Under the pieces are notes generated by a model. That model did no database searches, had not been told where the DNA came from, and was given only the letters and a program-made list of their open reading frames with translations. Positions 6,510 through 11,980 of a stretch of DNA of 11,980 bases are shown here, piece by piece; the stretch's first letter is position 1; the number at the start of each line of letters is the position of its first letter. Made by a program: the position numbers and the translations under genes. Source of the DNA: Anaerolineae bacterium (GTDB lineage: Bacteria; Chloroflexota; Anaerolineae; B4-G1; SLSP01); the NCBI GenBank assembly GCA_016927095.1, contig JAFGNI010000119.1, forward strand, positions 1 to 11,980, in the 5' to 3' direction.

Positions 6510-7802
6510 CTACTTCAGCAGATCCTCACCCACGTGCAACTGCGGATAGGCGCTGCAGCGGTTGTGGACCGGCATCTCCTCGAACTCCAGCTCGAAGACG
6601 GTGAGATTGGCGATGGGATCGTACTTCTCCGCCGGCGGGACCTCCACCACGATCTGGCGCTCGTTCTGCTCGAAGGCCACAGGCGTCCGGTCAGGCAGCA
6701 GGCGGATCGCTTTCAGCTTCGTCTCGAACCCACCGAAGATCAGCTGGTCGCTGCGGATCATCTGCCAGAAGTAGAGACGGTTGCCCTTCTGGGTGAACCG
6801 TCCCGTCCCGCTGGCGCGGCCTGCCTGGCAGGGCGTCAGCTTTCCGTAGACCGCATCCGCGCCGTAGACCTTCAGCCACCGGCCCACGGTCTGCAGCGGC
6901 TCGATCGCCTCGGGCGGCACGCTGCCGTCCGGCTTGGGTCCGATGTTCAGCAACAGGTTACCGCCGGATTGGCACACGGTCTGGAGCATCCGCAGGATGC
7001 CGTGGGCATTGTAGCTGTAGGGTTCGGCCTGCGCGCTGTCCAGATAGCCCCAACTGATGCGGTTGAAGGTCATACAGGCTTCCCAGGACTTGCCCTCCGC
7101 GGCGGTCAGATGCTCCTCAGGCGTGGAGAAGTCCTCGTCGAGCTTGGAGCGATTGTTGATGATGATGTCGGGCTGCAGCTCGCGCACCCACTGATTTATC
7201 TGCAGCGAGCCCCAGCCCTCGTGCGATTCCATCGGACGGGAGACGTCATACCAGAGGATGTCGAGCTTGCCGTAGTCCCCACCCAGAAGCTCCTGCAGCA
7301 TCCCACGCAGGAAGGCTTGGAAGCGGGCCCTCGCCGCAGGATCAAAGGCACAGCGCCAGGAGTCGGGATGGTGCCAATCCATCAGTGAGAAATAGAAGCC
7401 GGTCCGCAGGCCGAACTCGCGGCAGGACTCGACGAACTCCTTGACGACGTCGAAGCCGCCCGAGTGCGCCACGGCATTGTAGGGGTTGGTCTTGCTATCC
7501 CAAAGGCTGAAGCCCTCATGGTGACGGGTGGTCAACACCATATACTTCATCCCAGCCTCGGCAGCCAGCTTGGCCCATTCGCGGGTGCAGCCGGGCTCAG
7601 GCCTGAACCCGCGCGCAACCTCCTCATAGTCCTCAATCGTCCAGTTCTCAATGGCCTGCACCCACTCGTTGCGCCCGAGCAGCGTGTGAGCGCCGAAGTG
7701 GATGAACATCCCATAGCGAGCCTCGTGCCACCACGCCATCCGCGCATCGCGGGTCGCGGCGATCTGTCGCTCATACTCGGGTCTGCTGAGAAGTGTGGTC
7801 AT
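6510..7802 (-). CDS. GH29 alpha-L-fucosidase
   Basis: The 430-residue protein has no signal peptide and is probably cytosolic. It matches glycoside hydrolase family 29, retaining enzymes that release alpha-L-fucose from glycans. The catalytic barrel shows WWHEARYGMFIHFG (24-37), YMVLTTRHHEGFSLWDS (87-103) and LDILWYDV (180-187), in which D186 is the expected nucleophile. INNR (215-218), TPEEH (227-231) and the FNRISWGY block (246-253) follow. The barrel ends near GGNLLLNIGPKPDG, and a C-terminal beta-rich region completes the usual length. The start is firm because AAGGAGG lies 6 nt before the ATG. The acid/base residue of GH29 is poorly conserved and I cannot assign it. It could act on fucosylated plant or host glycans together with the neighbouring alpha-galactosidase, but an operon is excluded by the opposite-strand gene between them. 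Confidence 0.93.
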   Translation of the reverse strand: MTTLLSRPEYERQIAATRDARMAWWHEARYGMFIHFGAHTLLGRNEWVQAIENWTIEDYEEVARGFRPEPGCTREWAKLAAEAGMKYMVLTTRHHEGFSLWDSKTNPYNAVAHSGGFDVVKEFVESCREFGLRTGFYFSLMDWHHPDSWRCAFDPAARARFQAFLRGMLQELLGGDYGKLDILWYDVSRPMESHEGWGSLQINQWVRELQPDIIINNRSKLDEDFSTPEEHLTAAEGKSWEACMTFNRISWGYLDSAQAEPYSYNAHGILRMLQTVCQSGGNLLLNIGPKPDGSVPPEAIEPLQTVGRWLKVYGADAVYGKLTPCQAGRASGTGRFTQKGNRLYFWQMIRSDQLIFGGFETKLKAIRLLPDRTPVAFEQNERQIVVEVPPAEKYDPIANLTVFELEFEEMPVHNRCSAYPQLHVGEDLLK

Positions 7803-7849
7803 CGATTGCCTCCTTGAAAATCGAATTAGCTATCCGTCATACACCCGCT

Positions 7850-7877
7850 AAGCTACACCCGAACGTACCAGACTCAA
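7850..7877 (-). promoter_or_regulatory. Putative promoter of the fucosidase gene
   Basis: On the minus strand TTGAGT (7877-7872) and TAGCTT (7855-7850) are 16 bp apart, predicting a start near 7843 and a leader of about 40 nt. The -10 box is a weak match. No other pair in the gap looks clearly better. Confidence 0.3.
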
Positions 7878-7888
7878 GCCGCTTGGCC

Positions 7889-7991
7889 GTTGTAGAGACG
7901 CCCCGGTGGGGCGTCTGCCCCGATACGCGGCATCCCGCGTCCGGCGTGCTCTCCCCCGAGACCAGACGTGCCGCCGGCACGTCTCTACAAC
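7889..7991. repeat. Composite palindromic repeat element, 103 bp, possibly MITE-like
   Basis: The ends GTTGTAGAGACG (7889-7900) and CGTCTCTACAAC (7980-7991) are perfect 12-bp inverted repeats. Each end is also half of its own hairpin. The left has AGACGCCCC (7896-7904) pairing with GGGGCGTCT (7908-7916) around GGT. The right has AGACGTGCC (7964-7972) pairing with GGCACGTCT (7976-7984) around GCC. The inner sides of the two hairpins lack the CTACAAC extension, so the two units face outward. No target-site duplication is visible. It lies 49 bp past the oligopeptidase stop and upstream of the fucosidase promoter, so it may also terminate transcription. GTAGAGACG-type palindromes are, as far as I recall, common dispersed repeats in Chloroflexota and cyanobacteria. 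Confidence 0.75.
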
Positions 7992-8039
7992 AGCTACCGC
8001 CATCGGCTCTCCGTTGGACCGCGGCGCCGGCAGACCAGA

Positions 8040-9851
8040 CTACGCCTCGGCGACCAGCTTCTCCAGCCGGTCGACCATCTCCCCGAGCACCCCGAACGTG
8101 ACCTCCACTGGCTCCGGCGTCGCTAGATCCACGCCCGCCAACTTGAGCGCGTCCAGGGGATACAAAGACCCGCCGGCGCGCAAGAAGCTCAGATAGTCCT
8201 CAACCGCGCTCGCTTCGCCACGCAGGATCCGCTGCGCCAGGGCGTTCGCGCCCGAGATCCCCGTGGCGTACTGGTAGACGTAGTAGTCGACGTAGAGATG
8301 CCCGAAGGTCGCCCACGTGATCCCCACCCGCTCCCGATCAAAGGTCATGGCATCGCCGTACCCCTCGGCGAAGAGGTCCGCCATCAGGTCGATCATCCCC
8401 GCCGCGCTCAGCCCCTGCCCCCGCTCGACGCGCTCGTGCATCTCCAGCTCGAATCGCGCCAGCGTCGGCATGATGAAGAAGTAGCGATGGAAGTTCGACA
8501 TCGCCTCCTCGATCACCCCGATCTCGAAGGCAGCATCCGGGCTGGTCTCCAAAAGGTGAGCGCGCACCATCGCCTGGTGGAAATTGGATGCTACCTCGGC
8601 GACGAACAGCGAGTAGTCGCTATAGAGGAAGGGCTGCGTCTCCCACGTCAGATAGGAATGCATCGAGTGCCCCAGCTCGTGCGCCAGCGTGCTCAGGCTG
8701 AAGATGTCGTTGTTGTAGTTCAGCACGATGAAGGGGTACGTGCCCTGGAATCCTGCGGAGAAGGCGCCCGCGCCTTTGCCCTGGGTGGGATAGACGTCGA
8801 TCCACCGCTGCGCCAGCGCCCCGCGGCGCAGCGTCGCCACATAGTCCGTCCCCATCGGCGCCAGCCCCTCGCTGATACGGTCGATCGCCTCCCCAAACGG
8901 GATCTCCGTGCGCGTCGCGGTCAGGGGTGCCCAGACATCGTAAGGCGCCAAGGTATCCAGACCCAGCGCTTGGCGACGCACGGCCCAGTAGCGGTGCCAG
9001 GTCGGCAGGTTGGCGCGGAACGTTGTGATCAGGTTGTGGAAGACCTCAACCGGGATGTTGTGGCGGCCCAAGGCCATGGTCAGCGTTGCGTCGTACCGGC
9101 GCGCCCGCATCCGGAAGACGTTCTGCTTGATCGATGTCTCCAGCGTCGAGGCGAGCGTGTTCTGATGAACCAGGTAGACGTCGGTGTAATGCTCGTAGGC
9201 CGTCCGTCGTGCCTCCCGGTCCGCACCGGCATAGATGCCCTGCAGCGATCCCTGGGTCACCTCGATCTCGGTGCCGTCCGCGGCCACAGCTGGCGCAAAG
9301 ACGAAGTCGGCGTCCGTGAGGGCGCCGTGTGTCGACCCGGCACCCTGGAAAGCATCGGAGACCATGCCCATGAGCTGCTCGACCTCTGCCGAACGGACGT
9401 GCGGCGCCTGTCGGAACAAGTCGTCCACATAGTGAGCCGCCATCCTTAGTCTAGGCTCCTCGGCGATCCACTGCTCGACCGTCTCTCGCCCTAGGGCCAG
9501 CAACTCCGGGTCCAGAAAGGCATATGCACCCATAAACCGGCCCATCAGGCCCCGCCCGCGGCTGGCTGCCATCGCAGCCTGCTGATCGCGCGTGTTCACC
9601 GCCTGGTTGATACCGGCGTAGGTGACGACGCGCCCGATCCGGACCAACACGTTGCCGATAGCTTCCAGGCAGTCGGCCAGCACACCGGGCCCCTCCTGCA
9701 GCCGCCCTTGATAGGCTTCCAGCATCGCGATAGCGTCTCCCAACCGCGACACCTCGATCTCCCACGCGGTGTCAGACACAAACAGGCTCTCGGCATTCCA
9801 GGTATATTTCTTGGCGATCTCATCTCTCGTCGGGACACGTGATTCAGGCAT
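8040..9851 (-). CDS. pepF: Oligoendopeptidase F family zinc metallopeptidase (M3B)
   Basis: The 603-residue cytosolic protein matches the PepF branch of peptidase family M3, which degrades peptides of roughly 7-17 residues. The zinc-binding motif HELGH lies at 391-395 (H391, E392, H395), and the third ligand is E419 in FVAEVASNF (416-424), the usual distance away. The N-terminal helical part includes YTWNAESLF (16-24), typical of the family opening, and the C-terminal YQYATGISGANALAQRIL block is also characteristic. Length is normal. A longer reading to 10028 would use a GTG and translate hairpin-rich noncoding DNA. The ATG at 9851 is preferred because GAGAGGAG (9867-9860) precedes it by 8 nt and the family homology starts there. 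It has its own promoter-like site and follows a broken regulator gene on the same strand. Confidence 0.94.
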   Translation of the reverse strand: MPESRVPTRDEIAKKYTWNAESLFVSDTAWEIEVSRLGDAIAMLEAYQGRLQEGPGVLADCLEAIGNVLVRIGRVVTYAGINQAVNTRDQQAAMAASRGRGLMGRFMGAYAFLDPELLALGRETVEQWIAEEPRLRMAAHYVDDLFRQAPHVRSAEVEQLMGMVSDAFQGAGSTHGALTDADFVFAPAVAADGTEIEVTQGSLQGIYAGADREARRTAYEHYTDVYLVHQNTLASTLETSIKQNVFRMRARRYDATLTMALGRHNIPVEVFHNLITTFRANLPTWHRYWAVRRQALGLDTLAPYDVWAPLTATRTEIPFGEAIDRISEGLAPMGTDYVATLRRGALAQRWIDVYPTQGKGAGAFSAGFQGTYPFIVLNYNNDIFSLSTLAHELGHSMHSYLTWETQPFLYSDYSLFVAEVASNFHQAMVRAHLLETSPDAAFEIGVIEEAMSNFHRYFFIMPTLARFELEMHERVERGQGLSAAGMIDLMADLFAEGYGDAMTFDRERVGITWATFGHLYVDYYVYQYATGISGANALAQRILRGEASAVEDYLSFLRAGGSLYPLDALKLAGVDLATPEPVEVTFGVLGEMVDRLEKLVAEA

Positions 9852-9879
9852 AGCAGAGGCTCCTCTCATAGGTGTTCTC

Positions 9880-9897
9880 GCTACAGGGGATTGTAGC
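9880..9897. promoter_or_regulatory. Inverted repeat over the pepF -10 box, candidate operator
   Basis: GCTACA (9880-9885) and TGTAGC (9892-9897) are perfect 6-bp inverted arms with a 6-nt spacer, and the right arm overlaps the -10 element of pepF. A dimeric repressor bound here would occlude the promoter. The outer arms of the repeat at 3-46 contain the same GCTACA and TGTAGC bases. Confidence 0.4.
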
Positions 9898-9916
9898 CGG
9901 AACGGCGGCGTGGCAA
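9890..9916 (-). promoter_or_regulatory. pepF: Putative sigma-A promoter of pepF
   Basis: On the minus strand TTGCCA (9916-9911) and TACAAT (9895-9890) each match five of six consensus bases. The spacer is 15 bp, shorter than the usual 17. The predicted start is near 9883, giving a leader of about 30 nt that holds the Shine-Dalgarno sequence. This is the best promoter match in the window. Confidence 0.55.
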
Positions 9917-9918
9917 GT

Positions 9919-9974
9919 GGCCGCAGGAGCGCGGCCCGTCTCACGCCCAAGGGCTTTCCGAAGGCCTTGGGCGT
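9919..9974 (-). terminator. Tandem hairpins behind the regulator remnant
   Basis: ACGCCCAAGG (9943-9952) pairs with CCTTGGGCGT (9965-9974), and the stem continues past one G-G mismatch with CTT/AAG around a TCCG loop. A second smaller stem, GGCCGC (9919-9924) with GCGGCC (9931-9936), follows. They lie 55-110 bp past the regulator stop and just before the pepF -35 box, as expected for a terminator between the two units. No U-run is present. Confidence 0.6.
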
Positions 9975-10028
9975 TGCCGGTCCCAGCGGCAGGCAGCTGG
10001 ATCGCCACAGAGAGCGTGCCGTCAACAC

Positions 10029-10756
10029 CTACTGCAAGCGCAAGCCGTATCGCGCCCGTTCCTCCGCCGTCAGATTGCGCACTACACAGTGGTCCTTCGC
10101 ATACGCCACAAGATCCTCGGTAGTCTCCCACGCGGGGTAGATCCTGAGGTCGCCGTTGGTGTAAGCTACGGCAATGGCGCTTCCGTCGGGCGACCAGCTT
10201 CCTGCTGCACCGTCAGGGAACAGGGCTGCCTCGGCATCGGCAACCCGGACCAGCGTATCCGCTATCTCCTGCTTGAGCGATTCCGCGTACGCGCTCTGCC
10301 ACGCGTCAAAGGCGGTGCTGTCCTCCAGCCTGAACCCCGCCATGAAGTGGTCACGGTAGAGGTCCACCGCACGCCGCAGTGCCTCAAAGCAGGCCGTGCA
10401 TCCGGCTGCGGGTTGTGAGCGTGCACCCCACACCCGGCGCGGTACCGGCGGAAGGCGACCACATCCAGCCACAGGTCCAGCGCCGGGTTCAGCTGCGCCG
10501 TCTCCCAGTCAGCCTCGATGCCGTCGCCCCCCAGCAGCCGATTCACCTGCGACAGCCGGCGCCGCAGATACCCCCGTCCCACCGAGACATCGACATCGGG
10601 CCACAGCAGCTCTGCCAACGCGTCGCGGCTATGCGCGCGCCCCGTCACTGCCAGGTATGCCAGCAGCGCCACTGCCTTCCGCCGGTTGATGTGCACGTCG
10701 GCGCCGCGAACCGTCAGAGTGGGAGATCCCATCAACCGCAGCTCATACATCGGCAT
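10029..10756 (-). pseudogene. Broken SARP-like transcriptional regulator (winged helix + BTAD + WD40-like tail)
   Basis: Residues 1-95 in the first frame (MPMYELRLMGSPTLTVRG onward, with RRKAVALLAYLAVTGRAHSRDALAELLW) are a winged-helix DNA-binding domain as found in SARP/AfsR-type activators. The bacterial transcriptional activator domain begins at WLDVVAFRRY (96-105). The reading frame is then lost after N115. Another minus-strand frame continues the domain from about 10409 (AAGCTACFEALRRAVDLYRDHF and onward). Loss of one C in a short C-run (plus-strand GGG, 10410-10412) would explain it. The second part jumps directly from the domain's helices to WSPDGSAIAVAYTNGDLRIY, which looks like the last blade of a WD40 propeller, and ends with LTAEERARYGLRLQ, typical of the ends of much longer proteins. 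This suggests an internal deletion as well. A sequencing error could account for the frameshift alone. The start is supported by an AAGGAAGGA stretch about 9 nt upstream. Confidence 0.75.
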
Positions 10757-10987
10757 CGGGTCGCCGTCCTTCCTTGGCCCGCTAGCTATGGGTCATTGGG
10801 CGTTGGAGGCCAGAAACGTGAGCGGGATCGAAACCAGGGTCGAGAGCGATAGCTAAAGCAGATCGGGGAACGTCCTAATGCCAGTCTAGCATCGATTGCC
10901 TGAGACTGCAAGTTCGGATGACCGGGTTGTCGCTCTTCTCCCCGACGCCCCGGGACATGCCGCTCCAGACGAACTCCGAATTCTTAA

Positions 10988-11033
10988 GTGTGGGACGCTT
11001 TCGGGGCGGTGTGTGGGACCTTCACGGGGCGCT
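10988..11033 (+). repeat. Two tandem 23-bp direct repeats, candidate activator site
   Basis: Unit 1 (10988-11010) and unit 2 (11011-11033) both read GTGTGGGAC, then 5 variable bases, then CGGGGCG and a variable base plus T. Sixteen block bases are identical. The second unit ends 7 bp before TACGTT (11041-11046). SARP activators are known to bind short direct repeats of 11- or 22-bp period just upstream of -10 boxes, and a SARP-like gene lies next door. The arrangement is similar, but the period is 23. Confidence 0.55.
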
Positions 11034-11040
11034 CGGTTGG

Positions 11041-11046
11041 TACGTT
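11041..11046 (+). promoter_or_regulatory. Possible -10 box of the metallopeptidase gene
   Basis: TACGTT fits TANNNT and lies 35 nt before the start codon, with no consensus -35 hexamer upstream, where the direct repeats sit instead. Activator-dependent promoters often lack a good -35. The match is weak by itself. Confidence 0.25.
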
Positions 11047-11067
11047 GATCGTGACAAAGAACTGCCC

Positions 11068-11075
11068 AAAGGAGG
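11068..11075 (+). promoter_or_regulatory. Ribosome-binding site fixing the metallopeptidase start
   Basis: AAAGGAGG is an almost perfect Shine-Dalgarno sequence 6 nt before the ATG at 11082. It is the main reason for choosing this start over later GTG codons in the same frame. Confidence 0.75.
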
Positions 11076-11081
11076 TCTCCG

Positions 11082-11980
11082 ATGGCGAAGTCACGATCAA
11101 TCGCAGCAGGTCTCACCGCAACCGCTGCTTCAGCCACAGCCCTCTGCCACACGCCGAGTCAGGCGGCACCAAGGGCCTGGGCTACCCCTCAGTACACCCA
11201 TTCCGGGCGAGCAAGCATCACTACGACAGGTCGATGCTGGGCGTGGGTGACCGCAGTGGTGATAGCAATCTTGGTGCTTCTGGCCTGTGCTTCACGGCAG
11301 CCGGTCAGGGTATCCGACCCGGTTCTGGCGGCCCCCGACGCGCAGCAGGCAGCTTACCGCAATGTGTGCGCTCTGCTGACACGGCGCCAACTCCGCCAGT
11401 ACGACTTCCTCGACGACTGGACCGCAGATCACCTCCTGCGGCTGGAGGTCTGGTTGCGCGGAGGGATCCGCTTCGAAGGCCCCTGGACATCCCAGGAGCT
11501 CAGCGACATCCTGCAAGTTCTAGATGCCTTTGGCAGCGCCTTCGGCTCAGCCCGGTTCGTCGAACTGCTCGATACCGCGGTTGATGCCAGGACAGGGGGC
11601 CGCGAACACCACCTGCGGCTTGTCCACGAGCCCGGCTTCACGCCACCGGCTGCCGGCTGGTACGCCCGCAGCGGCCGTATCGTACTGACCGACGGGCTCT
11701 GGAGTGCGGAGTACGTGGCGCTCCACCACACCTGGAGCTTCTTGACAGGACCCTACGTGTCCGCTGGATCAGCTACAGCCAACCGGCACGTCGTCGTCGG
11801 CCACGAGTTGGGGCACGTCATCGTGGACGGGCTTCGCATCGAAGCGCTGGCTCAACAGGAGCCTGGGCTATGCATCGAAGGTCTCTACAGCGAGGTCGTG
11901 CCAAAGGCACAATGGCCCCACTTCGACGCCGGCACCAACGAACACCTAGCTACGGAGATCGCCGTCTGGGCCCTGGGCAT
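11082..11980 (+). CDS. Putative membrane-anchored or lipoprotein zinc metallopeptidase, 3' end outside window
   Basis: The frame from the ATG at 11082 stays open to the end of the window (299 complete codons, no stop). A hydrophobic segment W53-C69 (WAWVTAVVIAILVLLAC) ends in a lipobox-like LLAC, so the chain is either membrane-anchored or a lipoprotein cleaved before C69. The 52 residues before it are Ala/Thr-rich and unusually long for a signal peptide; translation might instead begin at a GTG near 11247. The exposed part holds VVVGHELGHVIVDG, with the zinc motif HELGH at 241-245 (H241, E242, H245). E292 in NEHLATEIAVWALG, 47 residues further on, is a plausible third ligand, which would make it a gluzincin-like enzyme. 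C96 and C264 could form a disulfide. I do not recognise the family. The active site probably faces outside the cell. It is divergent from the broken regulator and may have been its target. Confidence 0.7.
   Translation, partial: MAKSRSIAAGLTATAASATALCHTPSQAAPRAWATPQYTHSGRASITTTGRCWAWVTAVVIAILVLLACASRQPVRVSDPVLAAPDAQQAAYRNVCALLTRRQLRQYDFLDDWTADHLLRLEVWLRGGIRFEGPWTSQELSDILQVLDAFGSAFGSARFVELLDTAVDARTGGREHHLRLVHEPGFTPPAAGWYARSGRIVLTDGLWSAEYVALHHTWSFLTGPYVSAGSATANRHVVVGHELGHVIVDGLRIEALAQQEPGLCIEGLYSEVVPKAQWPHFDAGTNEHLATEIAVWALG

Larger units (their letters stand above)
10757..11081. other. Intergenic region between regulator remnant and metallopeptidase
   Basis: This 325-bp divergent gap holds no convincing gene on either strand. 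It contains a weak inverted repeat, CAGTCT (10882-10887) with AGACTG (10903-10908), a 23-bp direct repeat (10988-11033), a possible -10 box (11041-11046) and the metallopeptidase ribosome-binding site. The stretch 10757-10880 shows nothing I can name. Confidence 0.6.

Noticed and set aside
6420..7388. 322-codon plus-strand open frame opposite the fucosidase gene
   Set aside because: No recognisable motif, starts within the end of the exported-protein gene and crosses the strong terminator hairpin; the GH29 frame explains the DNA.
7800..7811. 12-mer CATCGATTGCCT shared with 10890-10901
   Set aside because: At 7800 it is the fucosidase start codon and spacer; at 10890 the corresponding minus-strand ATG opens only a five-codon frame. 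Flanks do not match, so a chance repeat is likely.
8298..9449. 383-codon plus-strand open frame opposite pepF
   Set aside because: Shadow of the pepF frame; the sequence is an Arg/His/Val-rich antisense product with no domain.

Overview
The window is GC-rich, about 60-65% by eye, with eight protein-coding loci, no RNA genes, no CRISPR array and no insertion sequence. The organism is most likely a bacterium of the phylum Chloroflexota. Three features suggest this: a SARP-like regulator (winged helix plus bacterial transcriptional activator domain) with a WD40-like tail, short palindromic repeats of the GTAGAGACG type, and degenerate heptameric tandem repeats. This is an inference from style, not from a marker gene, so confidence is moderate.

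Layout from left to right. (1) 1-177 is a control region with a large imperfect inverted repeat (3-46), a palindrome (69-78) and a -10-like TACACT lying 7 nt before the first ATG. (2) 178-3450 (+) is a C-family DNA polymerase (DNA polymerase III alpha type). (3) 3451-3593 is a convergent gap with a hairpin, a palindrome and a three-unit 10-bp repeat. (4) 3594-4160 (-) is a nitroreductase. (5) 4161-4349 holds two degenerate 7-bp tandem repeat tracts. (6) 4350-5678 (-) is an NAD+/Mn2+-dependent GH4 alpha-galactosidase of MelA type. (7) 5914-6435 (+) is a small exported protein of a conserved family without known function. (8) 6510-7802 (-) is a GH29 alpha-L-fucosidase. (9) 7889-7991 is a composite palindromic repeat. 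(10) 8040-9851 (-) is an oligoendopeptidase F. (11) 10029-10756 (-) is a broken SARP-like regulator with a frameshift and an apparent internal deletion. (12) 11082 to the window end (+) is a membrane-anchored or lipoprotein-like zinc metallopeptidase whose end lies outside the window.

The genes form no obvious single pathway. The two glycosidases (alpha-galactosidase and alpha-L-fucosidase) together with the cytosolic peptidase suggest a heterotroph living on plant or other complex glycans and peptides. Strand changes, promoter-like sites and hairpins suggest mostly single-gene transcription units. A particularly strong hairpin lies between the convergent exported-protein and fucosidase genes.

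The parts most worth a second look are the regulator remnant next to a 23-bp direct repeat in front of the metallopeptidase, the composite palindromic element, the heptad repeats, and the divergent polymerase with a probable leaderless transcript. I did not find a clearly new multi-gene system.
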